From an uncultured Faecalibaculum sp. (GTDB lineage Bacteria; Bacillota_I; Bacilli_A; Erysipelotrichales; Erysipelotrichaceae): 64,000 nucleotides of DNA. The stretch is from positions 62,001 through 126,000 of the forward strand of contig NZ_CAJUPA010000001.1 in the NCBI RefSeq assembly GCF_910588395.1. The letters are read 5' to 3'. The notes below the pieces were generated by a model that worked only from the letters and a program-made list of their open reading frames with translations, was not told the DNA's origin and made no database searches. Shown here piece after piece: positions 1 through 9,173 of this stretch; the first letter of the stretch is position 1; the number at the start of each line of letters is the position of its first letter. A program made the translations under genes and the position numbers.

Positions 1-1469
1 TCTTCGCTTCTGACTACAGGTACACCGGCGATTTCCTTCGGCGCATCCTGCCGCAGATCGGAGAGGATCTGCTGAATGCGTTTGGCGCCTGCTTCACCGG
101 CTAGGGACAGAGCCACCTGAGACTCTTCGTAGGTGCCGTGCTTGGCATACAGTTCATCCAGCACATCCACCAGGTCCTTGCCCTGTTTCTTGTAGAATGC
201 AGCAGCTTCCGCCAGCATCAGGCAGGCCTGAGGCGCATCCTTGTCCCGTACAAAGGGTTTGATCAGGGAACCGTAGGATTCTTCATAGCCGAATACATAG
301 TTCTTCTCATGGGTCTGCTCGTACTTGGCAACTTTTTCACCGATGAACTTGAAGCCGGTCAGGGTTTTCTCGGTTTCCACACCGTGATCCGTTGCCACCT
401 TTTCACCCAGGTCGCTGGTAACAACCGTGTTGAACATCACCGGGTTGTCCGGCATTTCGTTTTTCGCATCCAGCTGGGAGAGAATGTACTCCAGCAGAAC
501 CGCACCGGACTGGTTGCCGGTCATGACCACATATTCACCGTTGTGCTTCACGCCCACGCCCATGCGGTCTGCATCCGGATCGCAGACCAGAATGATGTCT
601 GCATCGTTGTCAGCGGCATATTTCAGCGCCAGTTCATAGGCACCGGGCTGTTCCGGGTTCGGAGTGGGTGTGTTGGAGAAGTCCGGGTCCGGTGTGCACT
701 GTTCTTCCACAGGAATCACTGTGTAGCCGGTACGGGCATAGACTTCCTTTACTGGGATGTTGGCAGTGCCGTGTTCCGGGGAGAAAACGATCTTTACATC
801 CTTCTCCACATCCGGGTTCAGCTGGATGGACAGCACGTTTTCGTAATACGGTTCATCCACATCCTTGCCAATGACAGTAACCAGTTTCTTCTGCTCTTCG
901 GTAATGTTGGTGTCAATGGCCAGTTCATCTTCAATGGCATTTACCTTGTCAATGACCTGAGCAGCCAGATCCGGAATCAGCTGGCAGCCTTTGGAATCAT
1001 ACAGCTTGTAGCCGTTGTACTCTTTCGGGTTGTGGCTGGCAGTGATCATGATGCCGCCAAAGCAGCCCAGATGACGGACAGCGAAGGACAGCTCCGGTGT
1101 CGGGCGCAGAGATTCGAACACGTAGGCTTTGATGCCGTTTTTCGCCAGCAGATCTGCGCAGTCGAACGCCAGTTCCCTGGACATATGCCGGTTGTCATAG
1201 CCGATTGCGATTCCCTCTTCGCAGGCTTTTTCGCCATGCTCCCTGATATAGTCAGCAAAACCCTGCGTGGCTTTGCGGATGGTGTGAATGTTGATCCGGT
1301 TCGTGCCGGGACCCAGCAGGCCGCGCATGCCGGCGGTTCCGAATTCAATGGTGGTATAGAATGCGTCATTCTTTTCTTCCGGTGTCATCTGAGCCAGAAC
1401 ATCCCTGTAGCGGCTGTCCAGATTCGGATGATTCACCCATTTCTCAAAACGTTCTTCAACAATGGACAT
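1..1469 (-). CDS. Phospho-sugar mutase (phosphoglucomutase/phosphomannomutase family), 3' end cut by window edge
   Basis: Interconverts hexose 1- and 6-phosphates in the cytosol, which would supply Glc-1-P to the nearby GlgC. The visible part is about 489 residues from an ATG at 1469 with a GAGGA-type RBS just upstream. It contains the alpha-D-phosphohexomutase landmarks in order: the phosphoserine loop TASHNP (Ser about 145), the metal loop DPDADR (about 297-302), and the sugar-binding GYEESYG further on. Family members of this type run to roughly 550-580 residues, so the C-terminal phosphate-binding domain lies outside the window. It sits downstream of ptsH after that gene's terminator. Whether glucose or another sugar (mannose, glucosamine, deoxyribose) is preferred cannot be read from these motifs. 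Confidence 0.93.
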   Translation of the reverse strand, partial: MSIVEERFEKWVNHPNLDSRYRDVLAQMTPEEKNDAFYTTIEFGTAGMRGLLGPGTNRINIHTIRKATQGFADYIREHGEKACEEGIAIGYDNRHMSRELAFDCADLLAKNGIKAYVFESLRPTPELSFAVRHLGCFGGIMITASHNPKEYNGYKLYDSKGCQLIPDLAAQVIDKVNAIEDELAIDTNITEEQKKLVTVIGKDVDEPYYENVLSIQLNPDVEKDVKIVFSPEHGTANIPVKEVYARTGYTVIPVEEQCTPDPDFSNTPTPNPEQPGAYELALKYAADNDADIILVCDPDADRMGVGVKHNGEYVVMTGNQSGAVLLEYILSQLDAKNEMPDNPVMFNTVVTSDLGEKVATDHGVETEKTLTGFKFIGEKVAKYEQTHEKNYVFGYEESYGSLIKPFVRDKDAPQACLMLAEAAAFYKKQGKDLVDVLDELYAKHGTYEESQVALSLAGEAGAKRIQQILSDLRQDAPKEIAGVPVVRSE

Positions 1470-1552
1470 TGTGAGTTCCTCCTCGTGTCATATCGGTTAC
1501 ATTATAGCAAATTGCTTACACTTCATGGCCCTTCTCCGGAAATTCGGCCACG

Positions 1553-1576
1553 AAAAAAGGCTCGGGAGAGCCTTTT
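1553..1576 (-). terminator. Intrinsic terminator of ptsH
   Basis: Read on the minus strand: 8-bp stem AAAGGCTC/GAGCCTTT with a TCCC loop, followed by a T run. It lies 25 bases after the ptsH stop and upstream of the mutase start, so it separates the two transcripts. Confidence 0.85.
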
Positions 1577-1600
1577 GTATCTGTTCTGTCAATCCTGCAA

Positions 1601-1867
1601 TCAGGCAATGATCTTCTGAGCGCGGAGCACTTCCTCGATGGCTTCGATGGCTGCTTCTTCGTCATCACCGGTAGCGGAGATGGTGATTTCGCTCTGTGTG
1701 GGGATGCCCAGGGACATAACGCCCATGATGGACTTCATGTTTACTTCGCGGCCCTTGAATGCAACGTTCACATCGGATTTGAACTTGCTGGCAGCGTTTA
1801 CCGCTACTGTAGCAGGACGTGCGTGCAGTCCCACCGGATCGATTACTGTAACTGTGACTTGTTTCAT
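1601..1867 (-). CDS. ptsH: HPr phosphocarrier protein
   Basis: Cytosolic phosphocarrier of the sugar phosphotransferase system: it accepts phosphate from enzyme I on His15 and passes it to EIIA proteins. The 88-residue protein has the GLHARPA active-site motif with His15 and the regulatory serine at 46 in NMKSIMGV, the site of HPr kinase and hence of CcpA-type catabolite control in Firmicutes. The length is normal. The RBS is an AGGAGG just before the ATG at 1867. It is monocistronic: own promoter upstream, terminator downstream, and no ptsI adjacent, unlike the common ptsHI arrangement. Confidence 0.97.
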   Translation of the reverse strand: MKQVTVTVIDPVGLHARPATVAVNAASKFKSDVNVAFKGREVNMKSIMGVMSLGIPTQSEITISATGDDEEAAIEAIEEVLRAQKIIA

Positions 1868-1895
1868 GATTGATTTCCTCCTGTTTTACACTTCG

Positions 1896-1929
1896 ATAAT
1901 ATTTTATGCTACTCGGTTTTCAAACTCAA
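1896..1929 (-). promoter_or_regulatory. Promoter of ptsH (two overlapping sigma-A-type matches)
   Basis: On the minus strand TTGAGT (1924-1929) is 17 bases from TAAAAT (1901-1906), and an overlapping pair TTGAAA (1918-1923) is 16 bases from TATTAT (1896-1901). It lies just past the stop codon of the DUF523 gene, so glg read-through could also reach ptsH. Confidence 0.7.
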
Positions 1930-1940
1930 TACGGGTTTGA

Positions 1941-2351
1941 TCAAAATGCATCCGCTTCCAGAACCGGGATCCCCGCTTCCTTCAGTCTGGCTGCAAATAT
2001 GCCCTGTCCGGGGACCAGCCGTCCCTGAAAACTGCCGTCATGCACCTGCGTCAGACCGCAGCTGGGACTCCGGGGCTGGAGAATGACAAGGTCGCAGTCC
2101 TTCACCTGTTCCAGGCAGAGGTCTGCACCCTGGCTGTATGCACCGGTATAATCCCGGCCGTCCGCGCCCACAGCCCGGCCGTCTTTCAGTTCGCAGGGTA
2201 CCCGCGGGCAGCCAAGGCCGCCGGCACATTCCGGACACACCGGGATGACTTCATGCCCCTGCAGAAAAGAGAGGACCGCTGCATGCTTCTTCGACTTGCC
2301 GTCATAGCGGCAGGGTTCTCCCGTCAGGCAGGCACTGACCCCGATTTTCAC
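1941..2351 (-). CDS. DUF523 family protein
   Basis: Function unknown. This 136-residue protein has the DUF523 signature: an N-terminal CLTGEPCRYDG, then a CPE-(x)-GGLGCPR block and a C-terminal PSCG motif, so the conserved cysteines that could bind metal or a cluster are present. The start is a GTG at 2351 whose GTGA overlaps the stop codon of glgA, so translation is coupled to glycogen synthase. No terminator is visible between it and ptsH. A link to glycogen metabolism is inferred only from this coupling; DUF523 genes occur in many contexts. Confidence 0.85.
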   Translation of the reverse strand: MKIGVSACLTGEPCRYDGKSKKHAAVLSFLQGHEVIPVCPECAGGLGCPRVPCELKDGRAVGADGRDYTGAYSQGADLCLEQVKDCDLVILQPRSPSCGLTQVHDGSFQGRLVPGQGIFAARLKEAGIPVLEADAF

Positions 2352-3790
2352 CGGTTGACCAGTTCGCTGTACAGCTGACTGTAGGTCGCAGCGGATTTGG
2401 CCCAGGAAACATCCGTGTTCATGGCATTTGTCTGCAGTGTTTCCCAGTCGGCTTTCCGGTTGTAGTACACATCCGCTGCGTAATACAGGGTGTGCATGAG
2501 TTCATTGGCATTGTAGGAAGAGAAGCTGAATCCGTTGCCGGACTTGTCATATTCGTTGTAAGGCGTCACGGTGTCCTTCAGACCGCCTGTCTCCCGGACC
2601 AGCGGCAGTGTGCCATAGCGCATGGAGCACAGCTGGGAAATACCGCAGGGTTCAAAAAGCGAAGGCATCAGGAACAGATCGCTGCCGGCGTAGATGCGGT
2701 GCGCCAGATCCTCGTTGTAGCCTCTGTAGAAGCAGACCTTGCCCTTGTGCTCGTTTTCCATGTTCCGGAATGCATCCTCGATCTTGGCCTCGCCGCTGCC
2801 CAGAATCGCCAGCTGAATGGGCGCAGCCGCCAGGGCGGAGAGCTGTTCCATCAGCAGATAGAAGCCCTTCTGCCAGGTCAGACGTGATACCACGCCCACC
2901 AGCATGACATTGGGGTTCACTTCCAGTCCCAGTTCCCGCTGCAGGGCAGCCTTGTCCTTTGCCTTGTTAGCCTTCAGGCTCACCTTGTTGTAGTGATGGG
3001 GAATGGCAGGGTCTGTAGCAGGGTTCCAGACATTCAGGTCAATGCCGTTCACGATGCCCCAGAGATCGTATTTGCGCATGTTCAGCACCATTTCCAGGTG
3101 TTCCCCATACTGCGGGGTCAGGATCTCCTGTGCATAAGTGGGGGAAACCGTGGTGACTTTGTCACTGTAGAGAATGCCGGATTTCAGGAAGGAAATGCCG
3201 CCGTCATAGCGGACATTGCCGTTGTCCAGCAGATACCAGGGCAGGCCCAGGCAGGAATCCAGCATTTCCGGGCCGAAGTTGCCCTGATACGCCATATTGT
3301 GCAGCGTCAGGACAAACTTGATGCGGCGATACCGGTCGTCATGATCGTGGGTTTCCCGGACCATGCAGGGAATCATCGCCGTCTGCCAATCATGGCAGTG
3401 CACGATGTTGGGCCAGTAGTTCAGCTGGTTGAGCATCTCGATGACCGCTTTCTGGAAATAGGCAAACCGTTCGCCGTCATCATCGTAGCCATACAGGGAA
3501 TCCCGTTCGAAGTACCCCTGATGCTGCACGAAGAAGAACGCCACCGGTCCCACCATCGTGCTCCAGATCCGGACAGGCACTTCGTGATAGTTGATGGACA
3601 CTGTGTATTCGCAGCAGAAGTGCAGGTCGTTCATGTATTTTTCCGCGATCTTGCGGTACAGAGGAAGAACCACCTTCACTTCATTGCCCTGATCAGCCAG
3701 TGCCGCGGGCAGAGAACCGATCACGTCCGCCAGGCCGCCGGTCTTTACGAAAGGCAGACCTTCGGAGGCACACATCAGTACCGATGCCAT
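2348..3790 (-). CDS. glgA: Glycogen synthase (ADP-glucose dependent, GT5)
   Basis: Transfers glucose from ADP-glucose to the non-reducing end of alpha-1,4-glucan in the cytosol. The 480 residues match the usual bacterial GlgA length. The N-terminal ADP-glucose site KTGGLADV is at about 16-23. The second Rossmann domain has the VSRLTWQKG strand-turn and the late SLFEPCG motif carrying the catalytic glutamate. The ATG at 3790 overlaps the glgD stop by one base (TGATG), and the 3' end overlaps the DUF523 start by four. It is the third gene of a glgC-glgD-glgA-DUF523 unit; no branching enzyme or phosphorylase is in view. Confidence 0.97.
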   Translation of the reverse strand: MASVLMCASEGLPFVKTGGLADVIGSLPAALADQGNEVKVVLPLYRKIAEKYMNDLHFCCEYTVSINYHEVPVRIWSTMVGPVAFFFVQHQGYFERDSLYGYDDDGERFAYFQKAVIEMLNQLNYWPNIVHCHDWQTAMIPCMVRETHDHDDRYRRIKFVLTLHNMAYQGNFGPEMLDSCLGLPWYLLDNGNVRYDGGISFLKSGILYSDKVTTVSPTYAQEILTPQYGEHLEMVLNMRKYDLWGIVNGIDLNVWNPATDPAIPHHYNKVSLKANKAKDKAALQRELGLEVNPNVMLVGVVSRLTWQKGFYLLMEQLSALAAAPIQLAILGSGEAKIEDAFRNMENEHKGKVCFYRGYNEDLAHRIYAGSDLFLMPSLFEPCGISQLCSMRYGTLPLVRETGGLKDTVTPYNEYDKSGNGFSFSSYNANELMHTLYYAADVYYNRKADWETLQTNAMNTDVSWAKSAATYSQLYSELVNR

Positions 3791-4905
3791 CAGACAGTCT
3801 CCCTTCTGTCAATGTATACAGGCTCATCCACTGTGCCGGCCAGATCTTTCTTGTGCACGATCCGGGCACCCTTGTCGATCACCACATTGCACAGGTTCGC
3901 ATTGTCGCCGATCACCGCATCCGGCAGAATCACGCAGTTGTCCACGCTGGCACCCTTGCCAATGGTGACACCGCGGCCCACGATGGAATTCGTGACTTCG
4001 CCGGCAATCTGACATCCATTGGACACGAAAGTGCGGTTGGTGCTGCCGCCGGGCAGATAGGAAGCCGGAGCGGAGTCATTGGTGCGGGTGTAGATCGGCC
4101 AGTCGGGATCGTTGAAGTCCCTGAAGTTCTCTTCATTGAGCATTTTCAGGTTGCTCTGGAAATAGGAGCGCAGATCATAGATGGAATACACGTGACCGCG
4201 GTAGTTCACCGCCCGGATATCCATGTGGCCGCAGCTGGCATTCAGGATATCCCGGAACCAGAACATGCTGGATGTTTCACGGGCTTTTTTCACCAGTTCC
4301 ACAAACACCTTCTTGCTCATGACATAGGTCATCAGAGACAGGTTCCGGTTCTTGCTGGTGCCCCGGTTGCGGTCAATGGCCGTCACATGGTGTTCCTTGT
4401 CGAATTCCAGCATGTCGCAGTTGATGAACTCCTCCCGGGCTGTATCGATTTTCTGATACAGAATGGAGACATCCGCTCCGGAAGCCGCATGGGTGTCCAG
4501 AAGATCGGCGTAGTTGCATTTGTAGATATAGTTGTCCGGAGCGATGATCACGAATTCGTTCACATCCCGCTCGATCTGATACAGGTTGTTGTAGTACTGC
4601 TGCACATCAGGCACGGTGCTGGGACGCTGACCGTCTGTGAACACAGGGATGATGCCCACGTGACCGTGCTTCGAGTTGATGTTGTAGTGCCGGCCGTCTC
4701 CCACGTGCTCGAAAAGCACCTTGGGATCTCCGTTGGTATACACGTCAATGCAGTCCATGCCGGAGTTGGCCATGTTGGAAACCGGGAAGTCCATCAGACG
4801 GTAACGGCCCAGGAAGTTGAAGGCCGCAATCGGACGGTGCTTCTCCAGCCCCTCCACGTAAATGCTGTTGTCGTTGTATGCGACGATGCCAAGTGCGTTG
4901 AACAT
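3790..4905 (-). CDS. glgD: GlgD-type subunit of glucose-1-phosphate adenylyltransferase
   Basis: Non-catalytic or regulatory partner of GlgC in Firmicute ADP-glucose pyrophosphorylase. The 371 residues align in layout with GlgC: nucleotidyltransferase domain with the RYRLMDFPVSNM region near the N terminus, then a left-handed beta-helix with hexapeptide repeats (VTIGKGASV, AVIGDNANL) near the C terminus. The GGxGTRL nucleotide loop of true pyrophosphorylases is absent: the equivalent start reads NALGIVAYNDNSIY. That is the hallmark of GlgD. It lies 3 bases after glgC and overlaps glgA, so the three should be made together. Confidence 0.95.
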   Translation of the reverse strand: MFNALGIVAYNDNSIYVEGLEKHRPIAAFNFLGRYRLMDFPVSNMANSGMDCIDVYTNGDPKVLFEHVGDGRHYNINSKHGHVGIIPVFTDGQRPSTVPDVQQYYNNLYQIERDVNEFVIIAPDNYIYKCNYADLLDTHAASGADVSILYQKIDTAREEFINCDMLEFDKEHHVTAIDRNRGTSKNRNLSLMTYVMSKKVFVELVKKARETSSMFWFRDILNASCGHMDIRAVNYRGHVYSIYDLRSYFQSNLKMLNEENFRDFNDPDWPIYTRTNDSAPASYLPGGSTNRTFVSNGCQIAGEVTNSIVGRGVTIGKGASVDNCVILPDAVIGDNANLCNVVIDKGARIVHKKDLAGTVDEPVYIDRRETV

Positions 4906-4908
4906 GGC

Positions 4909-6048
4909 TTATTCCCCTTTCTTCACACGTTTGGCGACAAGTTTGATTTCCTTGCTGGAAAGAGATCCCACTTCCGCCTCAGGATCCACCTTGATGCCTT
5001 CGGCCACAATGGCGCGGTACACTCTGGCATCCTTGCCGATGTGCACACCGGGCATCAGAACCGACTGTTCCACCACAGCCCCTTCATCAATCGTGACGCC
5101 GTTGAACAGCACCGAATCCTTGGCGCTTCCGTTGATCGTTGCGCCCTGGTTGATGTAGCAGTGCTCCACTTTTCCCGTGGCGCCTACATAATGCGGCAGG
5201 GTGGGCATGTCGGAGGTATAGATTTTCCAGTTGGGATCATCCAGATCCAGTCCGCTTTTCTTGTCCAGCAGATCCATGTTGGCTTCCCAGAGAGAATCAA
5301 TCGTTCCGACATCCTTCCAGTAGCCGTCAAACTGCCAGGCATACAGACGCTTGTCCTGCGCCAGCAGCGCCGGAATGATGTCCTTGCCGAAGTCGTGGGA
5401 GCTTTCCTTGTTTTTGGCATCCGCCAGCAGTTCTCTGCGCAGCAGCTTCCAGTTGAAAATGTAGATGCCCATGCTGGCCAGGTTGCTCTTGGGTTCCGCC
5501 GGCTTTTCCTGGAATTCCGTGATCATGCTCTCATCGTTGACAGCCATGATGCCGAAGCGGGAAGCTTCCTTCCAGGGCACCTGCAGCACGGCAATCGTGG
5601 CATCCGCACTGTTGGCTTTGTGATCCGCCAGCATCCGGTCGTAGTCCATCTTGTAGATGTGGTCGCCAGACAGGATCAGCACATATTCGGGATTGAATTC
5701 GTCAATGAAATCAATGTTCTGCGTAATGGCATCCGCCGTGCCTGCATAGACATCAAATTTGGTGCCGTCCTTTTCGGAAGGCGGGAGCACATACACACCG
5801 CTGCCCCGGGTGTCCAGACCCCAGCGCTGACCAGCTCCTGCATAGGCATTCAGCTGGACAGGCTCGTACTGAGTCAGGACGCCGACAACGTTGATATTGG
5901 AGTTGGCGCAGTTCGATATCGGAAAGTCGATGATCCGGTATTTACCGCCGAAATAGACAGCCGGCTTGGCAGTCTTTTTCGTCAGGTCGAACAGCCGCGT
6001 TCCGCGTCCGCCCGCAAGAATCATTGCGAGCATGTTGTTCTGTTCCAT
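4909..6048 (-). CDS. glgC: Glucose-1-phosphate adenylyltransferase, catalytic subunit
   Basis: Makes ADP-glucose from ATP and Glc-1-P, the committed step of glycogen synthesis. The protein has 379 residues: Rossmann nucleotidyltransferase with GGRGTRL at 13-19, the KPAVYFGGKYR block, LSGDHIYKMDY, and a C-terminal beta-helix with repeats such as GVTIDEGAV. An upstream in-frame ATG at 6069 exists, but an AGGAGG sits 7 bases before the ATG at 6048, which is taken as the start. First gene of the glg operon, with an extended -10 promoter upstream. Confidence 0.97.
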   Translation of the reverse strand: MEQNNMLAMILAGGRGTRLFDLTKKTAKPAVYFGGKYRIIDFPISNCANSNINVVGVLTQYEPVQLNAYAGAGQRWGLDTRGSGVYVLPPSEKDGTKFDVYAGTADAITQNIDFIDEFNPEYVLILSGDHIYKMDYDRMLADHKANSADATIAVLQVPWKEASRFGIMAVNDESMITEFQEKPAEPKSNLASMGIYIFNWKLLRRELLADAKNKESSHDFGKDIIPALLAQDKRLYAWQFDGYWKDVGTIDSLWEANMDLLDKKSGLDLDDPNWKIYTSDMPTLPHYVGATGKVEHCYINQGATINGSAKDSVLFNGVTIDEGAVVEQSVLMPGVHIGKDARVYRAIVAEGIKVDPEAEVGSLSSKEIKLVAKRVKKGE

Positions 6049-6081
6049 GGTTCTTCCTCCTAAATCCACTTAACTGTGTCC

Positions 6082-6090
6082 AGTATAACA
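6082..6090 (-). promoter_or_regulatory. Probable extended -10 promoter of the glg operon
   Basis: Minus strand TGTTATACT, an extended -10 (TGn plus TATACT), lies about 35 bases before the glgC ATG. No convincing -35 hexamer is seen at the right distance, which fits an extended -10 promoter. Confidence 0.5.
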
Positions 6091-6155
6091 CTTTTCCTGT
6101 CTCTTTATGGAAACCCCTGGATATGAAAGTGCCTACAAATTGCCAAAAACGCGAC

Positions 6156-6199
6156 AAAAAAGGCCCGGGAAACAGGTTGTGACAAACCCCCGGGCCTTT
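6156..6199 (-). terminator. Terminator of the ABC transporter gene
   Basis: Arms GGCCCGGG (6162-6169) and CCCGGGCC (6189-6196) are followed on the minus strand by six T. The loop is long (about 19 bases). Positioned after the stop at 6365 of the minus-strand transporter gene. Confidence 0.7.
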
Positions 6200-6364
6200 G
6201 TTCTGCCGCAGTTAATACGTTTTGACACCACATCTGTCCGGAAAAACGCTCTCATACGGCACAAAGCCGTATCGATGCTTCCCAGAAGGATGGATTTCCC
6301 AGGCGGATGTCCATCGAATTGACCGCTTTTTTCCGCCTGTACACAGTCGTCTGCAGGCCGGGAT

Positions 6365-8962
6365 TCACTCCGAGCGCAGCGCCTGCACCGGATCCTTCCG
6401 GGCGGCCATCCGGGCCGGAATCAGGCCGGCCACCATCGTCAGCACCAGTTCCACCAGAACCAGGATCACGCCGCCGGCCACCGGCATCCGGGCAATTCCC
6501 GCCACACCGGTCACCTTCTGGATCACCAGGGAAATGGGAATGTTCAGCAGCACAGTCAGACCCACGCCCAGCAGACCCGACAGCAGACCAATGATGAATG
6601 TCTCCGCATTGAACACATTGGATACATCCCGCTTGCTGGCACCCATCGCCCGCAGAATGCCGATTTCCTTCACCCGCTCCAGCACGGAAATGTAGGTGAT
6701 GATGCCGATCATGATGCTGCTGACCACCAGGGAAATGCCCACGAATGCCATCAGCACATAGGAAATGATGTTGATGATGTCCGAAACCCCGCTCATCATG
6801 GCACCCACTGTGTCATTGTAGGAAATCACATTGGCGTCGTTGCCTTCCGCCTGCTGCTGTTCGTTGTACACCGTGATCAGATCCCCGATTTTTTCCTTGT
6901 CCTCAAAGGTATCCGCGTAGAGTTCGATGGATGTGGGTGTGTCTTCGTCATAGATCCCCAGCTTTGCCAGATTCGAATCATAGGTGGCATTGGCGGCATC
7001 ATTGTAGGAAGCCATGTAGTCCATCAGTTCCTGCTGTGACATGGATGCCAGCACCATCTGCTGCTCCGGTGTCAGATCAGCCGCCGAAAGCTCCGTGGAA
7101 TCACCGAATTTCCGGCCCGTGAACACGTTGATGTCCTTGTGCTCCATCTGCTCTTTGACGATGTCACTGTTCTTTCCTTCATCCCGCAGCCAGGTCTCCA
7201 GACTCCGGTCATACCAGACACCGCCCATGGTGTGCGGCGTGCCCAGAGAGGTCTCCTTCGGTTTCATGATCCCGGCAATTTTCAGTGTCCGGCCGTCTTC
7301 CTTCACCGCATCCGCCACAAATTCCTCATCTCCGGATTCATTCACCCAGATGTCCCCCACCTTCCGGTACAGATCGCTGTTGGGCACCAGCGTGAATTCC
7401 ATGCCCAGAAGTTCATCACTGGCAAAGGACACTGGATCCCCGGGTTCGATCTCATCCGTTTTCTGCGCCTGCAGATCCCTGTAGTTCTGCACCAGCTCCG
7501 ACTGATTCATCAGCCCGAGAGAATACAGGGTGAAATCGGATATCTCTCCGTTCTCATCCACCTCCAGCATCACTTCCTCTTCACTCTCCGGCCAGCGGCC
7601 ATCCAGCAGTTCATATTCCTGATCCCGCAGAGAGTCTTCAGCCGGCAGGGCTTTCCAGACCTCGCTGCCGGGCATGGAAGAGGACATGCCGCCCATGAAC
7701 TGATTGCGCAGACTGATCATGTCGCTCATCCCCAGTTCCTCCATCAGGCCATTGGGCGACACCGTCACCAGCTTGTCTCCCTGCGCATGTTCGTTGTACA
7801 CATGCTTCGTAATGCCGTAGTTGTACTCGATCGCACTGGCTGTCTCCTTCAGTTCCTTCCCCTCCGGACTCTGCAGATACTTCCGGAAAGCAGTCAGATT
7901 GTTCTTCTCCGTATCCGCGATCGAACCCAGCAACTTGTCCGCGAACGCCCGGGAGCGCACCGTTCCGTCATACGGCTGTTTTTCCTCATCGCTGCCGGTC
8001 ATCATCGCCGACATCAACACACTCATGTCCATGGTGTTGTCTTCAATGGAAATCGGATAGCTGGTCATCGTATCCTGCTCAACCCGGTCGATATACCCCT
8101 GCATGCCGTTGGACAGCGACATAATCAGTCCGATCCCGATAATCCCGATGCTCCCCGCAAAGGCCGTCAGCAGGGTGCGGCCTTTTTTCGTCAGCAGGTT
8201 GTTGAAGGAAAGAGACAGCGCTGTCCGGAACTTCATGGAAGGCTTCTTCAGACTGCCCCGGGCATTCTGCACTTCTTCCTCATCAGCCGCCGGATCGGAA
8301 TCCGAGACGATTTCCCCGTCCTTCAGCCGGATGATCCGGGTGGAGTAGGACTGTGCCAGCTCCGGGTTGTGCGTGACCATGATCACCAGCCGGTCCTGCG
8401 CGATTTCCTTGAGCAGATCCATGATCTGCACCGATGTATGGGAATCCAGCGCACCGGTGGGTTCATCCGCCAGCAGGATCTCCGGATCGTTCACCAGCGC
8501 CCGGGCGATCGCCACCCGCTGCATCTGCCCGCCGGACATCTGCGTTGGTTTCTTGTTCAGCTGATCCTTCAGTCCGACTTTCTCCAGCGCAGCCGCCGCC
8601 CGTTTCTCCCGTTCTTCCTTCGGCACATCCGTCAGCGCCATGGACAGCGCCACGTTCTGCAGCACGGTCTGGTGCATGATCAGGTTGTAGCTCTGGAACA
8701 CGAAACCGATCCTGTGGTTCCGGTAGGTATCCCAGTCCTTGTCTGTGTAATCCCGCGTGCTGCGGCCATTGATGATCAGATTTCCGCTGTTGTAGTTGTC
8801 CAGCCCGCCGATGATGTTCAGCAGCGTGGTTTTTCCGCAGCCGGACGGTCCGAGAATCGAGACAAATTCATTGTCCCTAAACGTGACGGACAGATCCCGT
8901 ATCGCATGGACGATTTCGTCCCCTGTATAGTAGTCCTTGACCAGATGTTCCAGCTTGAGCAT
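6365..8962 (-). CDS. MacB-type ABC transporter, ATPase and FtsX-like permease in one chain
   Basis: Membrane protein of 865 residues. The N-terminal nucleotide-binding domain (about 1-225) has Walker A GPSGCGKTT, signature MSGGQMQR and Walker B LLADEPTGALD. A linker is followed by a first membrane segment (RTLLTAFAGSIGIIGIG), a large extracytoplasmic domain of some 400 residues, and three C-terminal membrane segments ending in the FtsX/MacB tail RMAARKDPVQAL. MacB-like proteins are mechanotransmission pumps acting on extracellular peptides or lipids, not conventional channels. An ATG at 9070 is in frame, but an AGGAGG precedes the ATG at 8962. No membrane-fusion partner is adjacent, as expected in Firmicutes. 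Substrate unknown. Confidence 0.9.
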   Translation of the reverse strand: MLKLEHLVKDYYTGDEIVHAIRDLSVTFRDNEFVSILGPSGCGKTTLLNIIGGLDNYNSGNLIINGRSTRDYTDKDWDTYRNHRIGFVFQSYNLIMHQTVLQNVALSMALTDVPKEEREKRAAAALEKVGLKDQLNKKPTQMSGGQMQRVAIARALVNDPEILLADEPTGALDSHTSVQIMDLLKEIAQDRLVIMVTHNPELAQSYSTRIIRLKDGEIVSDSDPAADEEEVQNARGSLKKPSMKFRTALSLSFNNLLTKKGRTLLTAFAGSIGIIGIGLIMSLSNGMQGYIDRVEQDTMTSYPISIEDNTMDMSVLMSAMMTGSDEEKQPYDGTVRSRAFADKLLGSIADTEKNNLTAFRKYLQSPEGKELKETASAIEYNYGITKHVYNEHAQGDKLVTVSPNGLMEELGMSDMISLRNQFMGGMSSSMPGSEVWKALPAEDSLRDQEYELLDGRWPESEEEVMLEVDENGEISDFTLYSLGLMNQSELVQNYRDLQAQKTDEIEPGDPVSFASDELLGMEFTLVPNSDLYRKVGDIWVNESGDEEFVADAVKEDGRTLKIAGIMKPKETSLGTPHTMGGVWYDRSLETWLRDEGKNSDIVKEQMEHKDINVFTGRKFGDSTELSAADLTPEQQMVLASMSQQELMDYMASYNDAANATYDSNLAKLGIYDEDTPTSIELYADTFEDKEKIGDLITVYNEQQQAEGNDANVISYNDTVGAMMSGVSDIINIISYVLMAFVGISLVVSSIMIGIITYISVLERVKEIGILRAMGASKRDVSNVFNAETFIIGLLSGLLGVGLTVLLNIPISLVIQKVTGVAGIARMPVAGGVILVLVELVLTMVAGLIPARMAARKDPVQALRSE

Positions 8963-9173
8963 TGGTACCTCCTGTTTCTGGCAATTTGTCCGCTGCCTGC
9001 CGATGGACAACCCGCCGGGTTGTCTGCCGGAGCATACAGCTGTTCCTGCAGCCGGCTGGCACTTGCCCACTGGTTCAGGAACGGGGAAATTTTAGGTAAA
9101 TCATACACGTGTTTCAAGGAATCGCTGCTGTGATTTGTCGGAATATTTTCTAAAATAAAAGAAGGTGATTGAT

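Noticed and set aside
3700..6063. A 787-codon open frame on the plus strand across the glg genes
   Set aside because: Antisense to glgD and glgC, which carry every family motif; translation is low-complexity His/Val/Gln-rich, a typical shadow in high-G+C DNA.
7139..9133. A 664-codon plus-strand open frame opposite the MacB-type transporter
   Set aside because: Shadow of a certain gene; no RBS and no recognisable domain. The same reasoning applies to the long antisense frames at 33290-35560, 45658-48018, 17581-19620 and 52346-54049.
8963..9173. A fluoride riboswitch before the CLC gene
   Set aside because: No crcB-motif-like conserved blocks were recognised; only A/T-rich sequence and the RBS are visible.
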